A DNA stretch of 64,000 nucleotides, from assembly GCA_039666455.1 (NCBI GenBank), contig JAVSLW010000014.1, positions 1 to 64,000 of the forward strand, read 5' to 3'. The notes beneath the pieces were generated by a model. That model was not told where the DNA came from, did no database searches, and saw nothing but the letters and a program-made list of their open reading frames with translations. Of this stretch, positions 1-8,929 are shown piece after piece (position 1 is the stretch's first letter; each line of letters starts with the position of its first letter). The position numbers were made by a program, and so were the translations under genes. This DNA comes from Methanobacterium sp. Its GTDB lineage: Archaea; Methanobacteriota; Methanobacteria; Methanobacteriales; Methanobacteriaceae.

Positions 1-32
1 CTCCTTTCCAAGAAATCCATAAATAAAAGAAA

Positions 33-189
33 TAGTTATAATATCTTTGTTTCCACATGACTATCTTTGGGTCAATCCTTTTTTAAAGGATTGAAAGAGT
101 AGTTATAATATCTTTGTTTCCACATGACTATCTTTGGGTCAATCCTTTTTTTAAAGGATTGAAAGAGTAGTTATAATATCTTTGTTTCC
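33..189. repeat. Tandem 67-68 bp repeat containing hairpins
   Basis: A unit beginning TAGTTATAATATCTTTG starts at 33, 100 and 168, so the period is 67 then 68 bp. The last copy is cut short after about 22 bp because it runs into the SBDS coding end (stop codon at 171-173). The unit therefore duplicates the last codons of SBDS (ETKIL-stop) plus its 3' flank. Each full unit holds a perfect inverted repeat, TCAATCCTTT with AAAGGATTGA, at 72-94 (3-nt loop) and 139-162 (4-nt loop). The hairpins could act as terminators or processing sites between SBDS and the gene to the left. That role is inferred; the repeat is seen directly. Confidence 0.85.
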
Positions 190-863
190 GCCTGACCACC
201 GGTTAGCTCGTTTAATTTCCTATCAAAGCTTCCCTGCAGGCCTCCAGGTACTTCAACCACAGCTATCCATGATCCGTCTGCTTGCCATTCTTCCCTTTTT
301 GTTTTTCCAAATTCTGAGATTACTGAGTATACCTTTCCAGTGTAATCTCCAGGTATCTTAATTGCCATATCCACCTTTTCAAATCTTATGGGTATTTTAA
401 CACGAATGGCTTTAAGAACAGCATTTACCTGTTCATCAACACTTTTAAATGGATCAATTTTAACTTTAACCTCTTCCATGGCTATTTCTATTCTTCTTGC
501 TGGGTGAGGGAGTTTTGTCTGTGGATTTATGGCTTCTCTTGTTATTTTTGCAATGATCTTTTTTCTTTTCTCTTCCTGCATATCTCTTCGCTGTTTGGCA
601 GTTAACTGAACCTGACCTTTTTTAATAATTATGGCTGCAGCTTCAAGAGGGTCTGTACTCCCAAAAGCTTTCATCATAGCTTCTTCAGATGCTTTATCCC
701 CCTTTCTTGCATCCTTAAATATTTCCTCAACAGCTAATATTTTATCCACTTCTATTTCTTTACCTCTTTTAAAATCGGAAGCAAGGTCTGGATCTACAAG
801 AATTTCAAAGTGTTCTCCATGATATTCCAAACGTGCTATAACTGAATCTTCAAGAGTAACCAT
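171..863 (-). CDS. Ribosome maturation protein SBDS (Sdo1) homologue
   Basis: 230 aa, the usual length for archaeal SBDS. The N-terminal FYSH-type domain (about residues 1-85, starting MVTLEDSVIARLEYHGEHFE) is followed by the helical linker and the C-terminal ferredoxin-like domain. In the family this protein works in late maturation of the large ribosomal subunit, with EF-2-like GTPase, to release an anti-association factor. It lies 2 bp downstream of psmA on the same strand and is part of the archaeal proteasome/exosome operon; exosome genes (rrp4, rrp41, rrp42) are expected to the left, outside the window. Its 3' end is duplicated in tandem downstream. Confidence 0.95.
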   Translation of the reverse strand: MVTLEDSVIARLEYHGEHFEILVDPDLASDFKRGKEIEVDKILAVEEIFKDARKGDKASEEAMMKAFGSTDPLEAAAIIIKKGQVQLTAKQRRDMQEEKRKKIIAKITREAINPQTKLPHPARRIEIAMEEVKVKIDPFKSVDEQVNAVLKAIRVKIPIRFEKVDMAIKIPGDYTGKVYSVISEFGKTKREEWQADGSWIAVVEVPGGLQGSFDRKLNELTGGQAETKIL

Positions 864-865
864 TT

Positions 866-1618
866 TTACTCCTCTTCTGCTTCCTCCTTAGGTTTTCGTA
901 AAAGAAGTTCCTCTACATATTCATCAATTTCATCCTGGGTTAATTTTTTGAACATTCTGGTTTCAAGTTCTATCACTGCGATTTCAACACTTTCAGCACT
1001 GGTCTTACCTTCTGTAGCTTCATAAACAGCATCTAAGGCCAGGTCAATGGCTTCATTTAGTGACATATCTTCTCTGTATTTTTTTTCAAATTCTTCCATT
1101 GCAATCTGTCTTCCTGCACCTATTGCTGTTGCCTTGTATTCAATTAAAGCACCGCTGGGGTCAGTTTCAAACAGCCTGCACCCACTATCATATACTCCTC
1201 CAATGATCAAAGCTGAACCAAAAGGCCTTACACCACCGTGCTGAGTATACATCTGTTTCATGTCACATATTTTTTTGGCTAAACTATCCACTCTTATTGG
1301 TTCATTGTAGGTAATTCTATTTATCTGGGATTCTATTCTTGCTCTGTCGATCAGAGCCCTTGCATCAGCTACAAGTCCAGAGGTGGCTGCACCAATATGT
1401 TCATCTATCTGGAATATTTTTTCAATTGATTGGGGTTCAACAAGCTTGCTTGTTGGTCTTTTATCCACAACAAGAACAATACCTTCACGAGATTTAACCC
1501 CTAATGAAGTTGTACCTCTTTTAACAGCTTCTCTTGCATATTCAACCTGAAAAAGTCTTCCATCTGGGCTAAATACAGTTATAGCCCTATCATATCCTGC
1601 TCCTGGCATTGGTTGCAT
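866..1618 (-). CDS. psmA: Proteasome subunit alpha
   Basis: 250 aa. The N-terminus MQPMPGAGYDRAITVFSPDG followed by RLFQVEYAREAVKRGTT is the alpha-subunit signature, including the YDR gate motif. There is no propeptide or catalytic threonine, as expected for the outer, non-catalytic ring of the 20S proteasome that contacts the PAN ATPase. The C-terminal tail is rich in Glu and Lys. The start codon is preceded by an AGAGAGGT ribosome-binding site. It is followed 2 bp later by SBDS, so the two are cotranscribed. The 147-bp gap upstream, after the RNase P genes, may hold a separate promoter. The beta subunit is not in the window. Confidence 0.98.
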   Translation of the reverse strand: MQPMPGAGYDRAITVFSPDGRLFQVEYAREAVKRGTTSLGVKSREGIVLVVDKRPTSKLVEPQSIEKIFQIDEHIGAATSGLVADARALIDRARIESQINRITYNEPIRVDSLAKKICDMKQMYTQHGGVRPFGSALIIGGVYDSGCRLFETDPSGALIEYKATAIGAGRQIAMEEFEKKYREDMSLNEAIDLALDAVYEATEGKTSAESVEIAVIELETRMFKKLTQDEIDEYVEELLLRKPKEEAEEE

Positions 1619-1765
1619 TATATATACCTCTCTTTTTTTTTCAATATATGAATCTAATTTTTTATTTCAGTTTAAATAAAGTTTATTAATTAAAACTATT
1701 TAATTAAATGGAATTTCAATAAAATCTTAGAACTCCTGTTACATGAATTAAAAAATTCAAACTAT

Positions 1766-2146
1766 TTATTTATGTTGGTTTTCTATTTTAATAAAGTTTT
1801 TTATCGCTGATTTAATTGTTCCTGAAATACCAAGTGTATGAAATACCACAGATTTTCCCCTAAATTTTGATATAAGTGATAGGGCAGCTCTTACCGAGTT
1901 AACTTCATTTCTGCTGCACTGAATAATCCCTTTAATCACATTATTATCTGTTGACTCTATTTTCCAGACTTTCATAATCCATAAATCAAATTTACTTGTT
2001 TTACATTCTCCGTGAATGTTTAGTGATGTTACCCATACCAGAGATATCACATCGTCCCTATTTAAAGGAATTTCTGAAATTGCTTCAAATGATATGTATC
2101 TCTTCTTGTTTCTAAGCGTAGGAGGTAATATTTTGAGCTTATTCAT
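1766..2146 (-). CDS. rnp2: RNase P protein component 2 (Pop5)
   Basis: 126 aa. The opening LPPTLRNKKRYISFEAIS is typical of archaeal Pop5, one of the protein subunits of RNase P that helps the RNA subunit remove tRNA 5' leaders. In the family Pop5 pairs with Rpp30 to form the catalytic-domain cofactor. Its ATG overlaps the stop of the upstream rnp3 gene (ATGA-type overlap at 2143-2146), so translation of the two partners is probably coupled. This adjacency supports the assignment. The RNase P RNA gene was not found in the window. Confidence 0.93.
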   Translation of the reverse strand: MNKLKILPPTLRNKKRYISFEAISEIPLNRDDVISLVWVTSLNIHGECKTSKFDLWIMKVWKIESTDNNVIKGIIQCSRNEVNSVRAALSLISKFRGKSVVFHTLGISGTIKSAIKNFIKIENQHK

Positions 2147-2829
2147 AATCTCTCCTTTTCAATAATATTTACCCCTTTTACCACTGTATTTATTTTGTTT
2201 CTTTCTATAATATTAACCGGGTTTTTTGATAGAGAGTCTTCAGCTTCTTCAACTATCATTCCAAAACAGCGTGCAAGTGCAATTATGTCTCTGGGGGTCC
2301 GAAGATCGTATATTGAGTATGCATTGCTGGATATTATGATTGGAAACCCAAATTTACGATGCATTTTAATGATCTGTCCAAATTGACTTAGTAACCTGGC
2401 CCTTAATGAAAGTCTGGTTTTAATCAGTGGAGCTATACTTAATTCAATTGCAACTTCGTTTTCTGAAGCTTTTTTGGCATGGACATGATTTATTCCACTG
2501 TCTCTACGGTTTTTATAGGGATGTGCCAGTATATCCACCCTTGGATCTTCACATGCTGCTCTATTTATCTTTAAATTTCCGCCATTAACTATTAAAACGT
2601 CTTCTTTATCTTTAAATTTCTGGACTTTCTTTTTTAAATCTTCTGGATTTCCAGCATAAATTTCAACACCACTCCAGATTTTAAAATCACCATCAAATTT
2701 TTTAATTTCAGCAGATTTTTTATGACTATAGTTTTTAGAAGACTGGATAATTGCAACGCCGTTGTATCCAAGCCTGCGTGCTTCTAAGGCTAAGCTGGAG
2801 TCTCCATGAACATGGAAGTCAAAAAACAT
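2143..2829 (-). CDS. rnp3: RNase P protein component 3 (Rpp30)
   Basis: 228 aa TIM-barrel protein related to the PHP superfamily. The N-terminus MFFDFHVHGDSS resembles the PHP DxHxH strand, and DILAHPYKNRRDSGINH lies mid-protein. Rpp30 forms a heterotetramer with Pop5 and supports RNase P RNA catalysis in 5' tRNA maturation. It starts 3 bp after the stop of the COG1325 gene and overlaps rnp2 by 4 bp, all in one transcription unit. The length is normal for archaea. Confidence 0.93.
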   Translation of the reverse strand: MFFDFHVHGDSSLALEARRLGYNGVAIIQSSKNYSHKKSAEIKKFDGDFKIWSGVEIYAGNPEDLKKKVQKFKDKEDVLIVNGGNLKINRAACEDPRVDILAHPYKNRRDSGINHVHAKKASENEVAIELSIAPLIKTRLSLRARLLSQFGQIIKMHRKFGFPIIISSNAYSIYDLRTPRDIIALARCFGMIVEEAEDSLSKNPVNIIERNKINTVVKGVNIIEKERL

Positions 2830-2832
2830 TTG

Positions 2833-3255
2833 TTATTCACCGAAAATTTCCCTTGCAAGTTCCATGGCTTTTTCTTTTTTAGCAGGATAGGCTGCTATTT
2901 TTATCTTAACATGTACAGCATCGCCATGTTCAACAATCTTTAAATCTCCAAGATATGCTCTTTGCTTGTCAAATCTAAGAAATAAATTTCCTTTCTCATC
3001 CATTTTACTGTTCAATTCATTTATAACTCTTTTTTTAGTGGAGGAATCCAGTTTCTGCAATAGTTTTATAAATTCTTTAGTTTCACGTTTTCTTTCTATT
3101 TTATCGTGCAGTATTAAAACAGGGTTTTTAAAATAACCTTCAACAGTTTCTTTTTGAGGATGAGATTTTGGAAAGAGAGTCCTGATTGCCTCCCTAACCT
3201 TTTCCTCGTTTTCTGTTCCATAAACAAACACACGGTATGAAATGTTATGGATCAT
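2833..3255 (-). CDS. RNA-binding protein, COG1325 (predicted exosome-associated)
   Basis: 140 aa. It begins MIHNISYRVFVYGTENEEK and has an alternating basic/hydrophobic composition; this matches the archaeal COG1325 family, an L5-like fold encoded in the exosome/proteasome superoperon. No enzyme activity is established for the family, and a role in RNA binding or exosome assembly is the usual proposal. An AAAGGT ribosome-binding site sits about 9 nt before the ATG. It follows L15e closely and precedes rnp3 by 3 bp, which fits cotranscription with RNA-processing genes. The family call rests on sequence resemblance and context. Confidence 0.85.
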   Translation of the reverse strand: MIHNISYRVFVYGTENEEKVREAIRTLFPKSHPQKETVEGYFKNPVLILHDKIERKRETKEFIKLLQKLDSSTKKRVINELNSKMDEKGNLFLRFDKQRAYLGDLKIVEHGDAVHVKIKIAAYPAKKEKAMELAREIFGE

Positions 3256-3289
3256 GGAAATTTTACCTTTTTAAAAAAGAATTTAAGGC

Positions 3290-3835
3290 TTATCTTGCCT
3301 TTTCAGCACCTATTCCTTTTCCTCGAAGTCCACGGGTCTTTTTACCTTCACTGGTTAAACCACGGAATGCTCTTCCTTTATGCTGATTTTCACAGATCCA
3401 GTTAATGTTCTTATCGTTTTTAATTGAAGGGTTATTTGGATCAACCAGTATAACTTCAAAGAACTTGAATTTACCGTCTTCCCATACCCAGTATGAGTTT
3501 AAAATTTCTAAGTTAGGGTACTTTCGTGCTACTCTTTCTTCAGCAATTCTTTTAAGGGATTTTACAGGAGTTATCTTGTTTACACCCATTCTTTTGGGTT
3601 TTCTCCCGGCTGTAAATCGTGTTTTACGTCTTCCACCACGTCTAACTCTTGTTCTTACAACAACGTATCCTTTCTTAGCTTTATATCCCAGGGATCTTGC
3701 CCTGTCAATTCGTGTAGGTCTTTCTATCCTGCAAATAACACTTTCCCTTCTCCAAACAGGAGCTCTTTCCTGCATGAGTTCCTTGACGAAGGAATCGTCA
3801 GGATTTTTCCATGCGTCTCTTATATATTTATACAA
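3290..3835 (-). CDS. rpl15e: 50S ribosomal protein L15e (TTG start)
   Basis: 181 aa when started at the TTG codon at 3835-3833, giving the family N-terminus (M)YKYIRDAWKNPDDSF. An AGAGGTG ribosome-binding site (3841-3847) lies 5 nt before this TTG. A longer reading from an ATG at 3868 would add 11 residues not found in L15e and would put the ribosome-binding site inside the gene, so I reject it. The protein is very basic, with RVRRGGRRKTRF and an Arg/Lys-rich C-terminus, and binds 23S rRNA. It is the first gene of the RNA-processing/proteasome cluster. Confidence 0.96.
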   Translation of the reverse strand: MYKYIRDAWKNPDDSFVKELMQERAPVWRRESVICRIERPTRIDRARSLGYKAKKGYVVVRTRVRRGGRRKTRFTAGRKPKRMGVNKITPVKSLKRIAEERVARKYPNLEILNSYWVWEDGKFKFFEVILVDPNNPSIKNDKNINWICENQHKGRAFRGLTSEGKKTRGLRGKGIGAEKAR

Positions 3836-3989
3836 AAAAACACCTCTTTTGTTCAGCTTTCGCCACATCCATGAGACTTTGTCTCAAAAAAAATTATTTT
3901 TCGCCAAATTGGCAATAATCATTATAAGTTTATGTCCATATAAAAAGGTTTTGTATATTAATCATAAATCTGCTGAATTTTTAATGGAT

Positions 3990-5645
3990 TCAATAATGAT
4001 CTTTGAATCTTATCTCAAACCTGGTTCCTCTGGATGTATCCAGATTAACTTCAGCCCCGATTTGATCAGATAAGCTGTATACTAACTTTAAACCCAGAGA
4101 ATCTGCATTTTCATAGTTCAATCCTTCTGGAATTCCTGTTCCATCATCACTTACTATTAACCTGTATTCATGGTCTTTTAAGTGGAATTCAACTGTTAGA
4201 TGTCCTTTTCTACCTTCTGAAAACCCGTGCTTCAGACTGTTGGAGACAAGCTCATTAAGGATTAATCCTAAAGGAATGGCTGTATCTACATCTAAAAGTG
4301 CATTATCCACATCAACATTGAGCTTTATTTGATTGGAATTAGTGGTATAACTTTTAAAGAGGTTAAAAACTATGTCTTGAGTATAATTTCCAAAATTAAT
4401 TTTTTTCAGATCGCCTGACTGATATAAACGTTGATGGATAAGTGCCATGGATTTTGCACGGTTTTGACTTTCTCTAAAAATATTTAAAGCATTTTCATCC
4501 TTTATATATTTTGACTGAAGCTTGAGGAGACTTTGTATGATCATTAAATTATTTTTAACCCTGTGATGTATCTCCTTCATCATAAGGTCTTTTTCCTCTA
4601 AGGACTTTTTTAATTCTTTTTCCACATTTTTACGCTTATTTATGTCTTGAATTATGATTAGTTTCCCCTGAAATAAATTATTATCATATATTGGCGTGAT
4701 CTGAACCTGAATCCAGCGGTTTAAGGGATCACCTAAATAGATTTCTGATTCATGTTGCAGTGATTCATAAGCCTCTTCAAGCTTGGAAAACTTGCTAAAA
4801 ACCTCCCCTGAATGTTTACCAATATCCCGATCTGTTATCCCAATTAAACCTGCAGCTGAATTTACTTCAATCAATTTATTTTTAGCATCAAAAATCATAA
4901 AGCCGTTAACCATATTTTTAAAGAGTAGATTATATGCTAATGGAAGAATATCAAGAAAATAGAGCCTGAAAATACCTATAACAAGCAGTATTCCAGATAT
5001 GGAAAAGGCAAATGGAGTAATATCCAGTCCTGGAATTTTAATAATATTAGCAGTATAAAGAGAACTAAAAATCAGAGGTATTAAACCGCTTAATAAAATA
5101 ACGTAAATCTGTGCCCGGTATTTTTGGGAATAGTTTACAAGCATTTTAATTAAAATAAAAATCCCTGTTAATACAACTGCGAAACTGTACAATATATTTA
5201 TCCAGAAAACAGGACCATGCTCGTAAATCAGAAATGATCCAGGTACACTTGAAGCTGGGGTAATGCTTGGCCATAAAAGCCAGTGCCACTCGTTTGTAAG
5301 TGCCATAGTTAAAACCATTAATGGTATCAAAAAAAGCAGCCCCAAATAGGATTTTTTGAGATATTTATCGTATTTAACATATTTTAATACGAAAACAAGC
5401 CAGAGAGGAGCGGCAGTAGTAACTCCAATATAGCTAATTTTTATCCAGAAAACTTTTGCCTCCATTTCCACACTGAAAAATTCCATTGCAGATCCAAAGC
5501 ACCAGAAAAATACAGAAGCCATTAAGAGTATGAAACAGGTGTGTAAACTGGATGAACGCTTATTATAACTGTAAATAGCTAAAATAAGTATTATAAAAAT
5601 ATTTAACATTAATACTGCACCGTAGGATGAATACTGAAGACTCAT
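3990..5645 (-). CDS. Sensor histidine kinase, 7TM-PAS-HisKA_2-HATPase
   Basis: 551 aa from the ATG at 5645, chosen because GAGGG lies 6-7 nt upstream; an upstream ATG at 5708 has no such site. Residues about 1-225 form a hydrophobic 7-helix N-terminal sensor of the histidine-kinase 7TM type. A PAS domain follows (about 235-340). Then comes a HisKA_2 dimerisation domain with the phosphoacceptor in EIHHRVKNNLMIIQSLLKLQ, and an ATPase domain with an N-box (NELVSNSLKHGF) and G-box (DDGTGIPEG). No response regulator is adjacent; the nearest receiver gene in the window is at 44889. The signal sensed is unknown. This kinase class is common in Methanobacterium. Confidence 0.9.
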   Translation of the reverse strand: MSLQYSSYGAVLMLNIFIILILAIYSYNKRSSSLHTCFILLMASVFFWCFGSAMEFFSVEMEAKVFWIKISYIGVTTAAPLWLVFVLKYVKYDKYLKKSYLGLLFLIPLMVLTMALTNEWHWLLWPSITPASSVPGSFLIYEHGPVFWINILYSFAVVLTGIFILIKMLVNYSQKYRAQIYVILLSGLIPLIFSSLYTANIIKIPGLDITPFAFSISGILLVIGIFRLYFLDILPLAYNLLFKNMVNGFMIFDAKNKLIEVNSAAGLIGITDRDIGKHSGEVFSKFSKLEEAYESLQHESEIYLGDPLNRWIQVQITPIYDNNLFQGKLIIIQDINKRKNVEKELKKSLEEKDLMMKEIHHRVKNNLMIIQSLLKLQSKYIKDENALNIFRESQNRAKSMALIHQRLYQSGDLKKINFGNYTQDIVFNLFKSYTTNSNQIKLNVDVDNALLDVDTAIPLGLILNELVSNSLKHGFSEGRKGHLTVEFHLKDHEYRLIVSDDGTGIPEGLNYENADSLGLKLVYSLSDQIGAEVNLDTSRGTRFEIRFKDHY

Positions 5646-5830
5646 GATTTTCCCTCGGATTTTTTGATTAATTTGATTAACTAAATTTTGGAATACAAAT
5701 ATATTCAAAAATATTCAAAAATAAGATCGAACTTTTTAAATTTTTTGTGTACAGTTTCATCAGGCCATTTATTTAAGTTAAAATTAAAGAAATAAAGAAA
5801 TCATTAAAGAATCTTTATAAATTCAGTTTA

Positions 5831-6151
5831 TTAACTGGTTAACTTATAAAGAATTCTCATTGCTTTTATAAATGGCGGATTTCCAGATGTTAAAAGAACC
5901 ACTCTTAAAACATCCACTATTTCATCCTTTGTTATCCCAAATTCGTTTATAGCACTTTGCATTTGCTTTTCCATGGCACGATCATCTGAGGCTCCTGCAG
6001 TGATTCCAAGAGCAATTAGTTTCTGTGTTCTGTAGTCTAAGACTTTTCCAGTATATGCTGCCTCATTTAATTCTACAACTGCTTTATAAATGTCTGGATA
6101 GTCTTTTTTAACGTGTACCATTCCTTTACCATAGAATACATCCTCTTTCAT
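5831..6151 (-). CDS. Carboxymuconolactone decarboxylase (AhpD-like) family protein
   Basis: 106 aa, one CMD domain. The central helix reads TQKLIALGITAGASDDRAMEKQ, and the family's CxxC peroxidase motif is absent (the equivalent region is GASDDRAM). Disulfide-linked AhpD-type peroxidase activity is therefore unlikely, and the exact function is unknown. The ATG is preceded by GGAGGAATTC. It is a single-gene unit with its own AT-rich promoter region, which contains a dyad at 6198-6214. Confidence 0.85.
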   Translation of the reverse strand: MKEDVFYGKGMVHVKKDYPDIYKAVVELNEAAYTGKVLDYRTQKLIALGITAGASDDRAMEKQMQSAINEFGITKDEIVDVLRVVLLTSGNPPFIKAMRILYKLTS

Positions 6152-6197
6152 TCCTGAATTCCTCCTTAATTGAATTTATCTCCTGTTTTATGCAAAA

Positions 6198-6214
6198 CGT
6201 TACCCTGTGTAACG
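6198..6214. promoter_or_regulatory. Dyad CGTTAC-N5-GTAACG, possible operator
   Basis: A perfect 6-bp inverted repeat (CGTTAC, 5-bp spacer, GTAACG) lies about 47 bp upstream of the CMD-family start codon, close to where transcription would begin given the AT-rich, TATA-like stretch further upstream. Its size and position suit a dimeric repressor. No regulator can be assigned from the sequence. Confidence 0.35.
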
Positions 6215-6348
6215 CTGTACTATTATATGAATTTAATAATATACATAATTATTCATATAATTCATATACTCTGATCATTAGAATAAGGCCATATCTCTAT
6301 TTTACTGGAAAAAAAACATATGAAACATGAGAAATTTAAGCTTTTAAA

Positions 6349-6807
6349 TTATACAGGCCCTACATCTTCTCGCCCTTCTCTCATACCTTTTCCTGCTTCT
6401 TTAAGCATGGCATCAGGTTTGAACATCATCTTAACCAGATTTCTGGCGTGATCACGTGCCCTGTTTTCTGCTAACCACTTCAGATCTTTTGCATCCTTTC
6501 CCTCATCTTCATGGACAAAAACCTCAAGAATATGGGTGTTTGTCATAAGTTGAGCTTGAATAAGGCCTGTCGAAGCTTCATGGGCGCAAACTTTGTCTTT
6601 TTCTTCGCCTCCAGGCATTCCAAGAGCCATTACAATTTCACACCCTTCTTCTTCTATTAATTTTTTAGATGCTACTGGAAGATCCTTTATTCCGGGAACA
6701 GTACGTCTTATAAATTTAATATTTCCAACATGCTGCTTAATTTCATCTATTGCATGCGCGCCCATATCCACTCTGGCAAAGGTAGTATCACAGATTCCTA
6801 CTTTCAT
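6349..6807 (-). CDS. ribC: Riboflavin synthase, archaeal type
   Basis: 152 aa. It matches the archaeal riboflavin synthase family, which is related to lumazine synthase and not to bacterial RibE: it opens MKVGICDTTFARVDMGAHAI, with CEIVMALGMPGG and the C-terminal HARNLVKMMFKPDAM segment. It dismutates two 6,7-dimethyl-8-ribityllumazine molecules to riboflavin, needed for FAD, FMN and the F420-type flavin pool. It begins 8 bp after cbiO and so is at the 3' end of the metal-uptake operon; I recall the same order in Methanothermobacter. Another riboflavin gene, the pathway reductase, is at 23463. Confidence 0.93.
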   Translation of the reverse strand: MKVGICDTTFARVDMGAHAIDEIKQHVGNIKFIRRTVPGIKDLPVASKKLIEEEGCEIVMALGMPGGEEKDKVCAHEASTGLIQAQLMTNTHILEVFVHEDEGKDAKDLKWLAENRARDHARNLVKMMFKPDAMLKEAGKGMREGREDVGPV

Positions 6808-6815
6808 TCTATCAC

Positions 6816-7670
6816 CTACTTGCAGCTAAGTTTATCTTTAAAATGATCCTTTAATTTCCTTCTTGCTTCTCCTATGGTTAAAGGATATGGTTTTTCAAAG
6901 GGCATTTCATCCTCTTTTTGCAGTATCTCCATAAGATGAGCAATCCTTGGAAGTCTTAAGTTAGCATCCCTTATTGTTTTAACATCCCCAAATACTTCCT
7001 GAGGGCTTCCTTTTTTTATAATCGTTCCATTACTAATTATATAAACATGATAAGCATAAAGAGGCACCAGATCTACGTCATGAGTTGATATAATAATGGT
7101 CATCCCTTCTTTATTTAATTCGTAGAGTATTCTAAGGATCTGTGATGCACCCTTTGGATCAAGACCTGAAGTAGGCTCGTCGAGCACCATGATCCTGGGA
7201 TTCATGGCCAGTATACCCGCAATGGCCACTCTCTTCTTTTGACCCCCGCTTAAATGGTGAGGTGCTTTATTTTTAAATTTTTCCATCCCAACACGCTTAA
7301 GAGATTCGTCAACTCTCCTTTCAACTTCATCTTTAGATAAACCCATGTTCATAGGCCCAAAGGCCACATCTTCAACTACTGTGGGTGCAAAAAGCTGATC
7401 GTCAGGATTTTGAAACACTATTCCCACATTCTGCCTCACTTTCATAAGGTTATTTTTATCGTATTTAATTTCCTCGCCATTTACAATGATGCTTCCAGAA
7501 GTGGGTCTTAAAATGCCATTAAAATGTAAAAAAAGTGTGGATTTACCTGCACCATTTGGACCTAAAAGTGCAATGATTTTTCCATCAGCTGCTTTAAAAT
7601 TAACTTTTTTCAAGGCTTCAGTGCCGTCAGGATAATGATAAGTAATGTCTTTTGTTTCTATTATATTCAT
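6816..7670 (-). CDS. cbiO: Energy-coupling factor ATPase CbiO (cobalt/nickel import)
   Basis: 284 aa ABC ATPase. Visible motifs: Walker A LLGPNGAGKST (near residue 36), Q-loop VFQNPDDQLF, signature LSGGQKKRVAIAG, Walker B IMVLDEPTSGLD and switch His in STHDVDL. The C-terminal extension after the switch region is normal for CbiO. It powers the membrane subunits encoded upstream. A 126-bp gap separates it from cbiQ, so it may have an additional promoter or leader there, but the order cbiM-N-Q-O is standard. Confidence 0.95.
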   Translation of the reverse strand: MNIIETKDITYHYPDGTEALKKVNFKAADGKIIALLGPNGAGKSTLFLHFNGILRPTSGSIIVNGEEIKYDKNNLMKVRQNVGIVFQNPDDQLFAPTVVEDVAFGPMNMGLSKDEVERRVDESLKRVGMEKFKNKAPHHLSGGQKKRVAIAGILAMNPRIMVLDEPTSGLDPKGASQILRILYELNKEGMTIIISTHDVDLVPLYAYHVYIISNGTIIKKGSPQEVFGDVKTIRDANLRLPRIAHLMEILQKEDEMPFEKPYPLTIGEARRKLKDHFKDKLSCK

Positions 7671-7796
7671 GAATTCACCTTGATAATAAATAGTATAATG
7701 GGATCTATTTATTAGTTCAAAGTTTCATTTTTCTATTATATAAAGTCTAATTGTTAACATTTGATTATAGAGCCGAAAGTGGAAAACAAAGATAGT

Positions 7797-8576
7797 TCAT
7801 ATAATTTTTAAGCCCCATGTTAAATAAGTGCCTAACAAAAGGAGTGATTCAAATAATAGCAGTAATATTATATTTTTAACGCCCATGTTCTCATGAGTTT
7901 TAAATGAGTTAATAGAACCATCATAACACCTTGACTCCATTGCAATATATGCCTGCTCTCCTTTTAGCCAGGTTCTAATAAAAAGATTGCTTGATAACAT
8001 CCCCAGTGCTTTATAAGTGTTTTTTATGTTATTGTAGCCCATTCGTGTTTTCTGTGAGTTGTACATATTTCCTGCCTCTTCTAAAAATAGAAATATGTAG
8101 CGGTACATGAGCATCGCAATTTCAATTACTATTTTGGGTACCTTCAAACCTTCAAACATGAAGAACATTTCATTCATCGGTGTTGTAAGTGTTAAAAATG
8201 CAAGACAGGTAAATCCCCCCATAATTCTACTAAAAATTAGTAATCCAAGGTTAAAACCGTCTTCAGTTACTGCAAGATTGAATATTCCAACTTCTAAAAG
8301 CGGTGCACCAATTCCAAAGAAGATTGACATAAAGATGAATGTTAAAAATCCAAAGAAGAAGGGAATGCTTAGAAATTTTAGATAAAAGTTCCATGGAATT
8401 TTAGCTTTAAAAATAATCAAAAATGACATTGAAAAAGTTATAAATAGAGGAATAACCGGTGATGTGGCTATTAAGCTCACCATCATTGTTAAAATTGCAA
8501 ATAAAACCTTAAAATATGTATTCACATTTTTAAGGCTGTTGGAATGAGCATAGCTATCTAATGTGTTTTCAAACAT
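7797..8576 (-). CDS. cbiQ: Energy-coupling factor transmembrane protein CbiQ
   Basis: 259 aa from the ATG at 8576, with GGTGA 4 nt upstream; a GTG one codon earlier lies next to that ribosome-binding site. It is an integral membrane protein with about five or six helices and a cytoplasmic coupling region containing KTRMGYNNIKNTYKALG and AMESRCYDG. The latter is the Ala-Arg-Gly-type coupling motif that contacts CbiO in the family. It joins CbiM/CbiN to the ATPase. Confidence 0.93.
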   Translation of the reverse strand: MFENTLDSYAHSNSLKNVNTYFKVLFAILTMMVSLIATSPVIPLFITFSMSFLIIFKAKIPWNFYLKFLSIPFFFGFLTFIFMSIFFGIGAPLLEVGIFNLAVTEDGFNLGLLIFSRIMGGFTCLAFLTLTTPMNEMFFMFEGLKVPKIVIEIAMLMYRYIFLFLEEAGNMYNSQKTRMGYNNIKNTYKALGMLSSNLFIRTWLKGEQAYIAMESRCYDGSINSFKTHENMGVKNIILLLLFESLLLLGTYLTWGLKII

Positions 8577-8599
8577 CACGTCACCAGTTTCTGCATGTT

Positions 8600-8929
<330 letters not shown>

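Noticed and set aside
72..162. CRISPR array interpretation of the repeats near the left edge
   Set aside because: Two near-identical full units with no unique spacers; they are a tandem duplication of the SBDS 3' end.
3836..3868. ATG at 3868 as the L15e start
   Set aside because: It adds 11 residues foreign to the family and places the ribosome-binding site within the coding region; the TTG at 3835 fits better.
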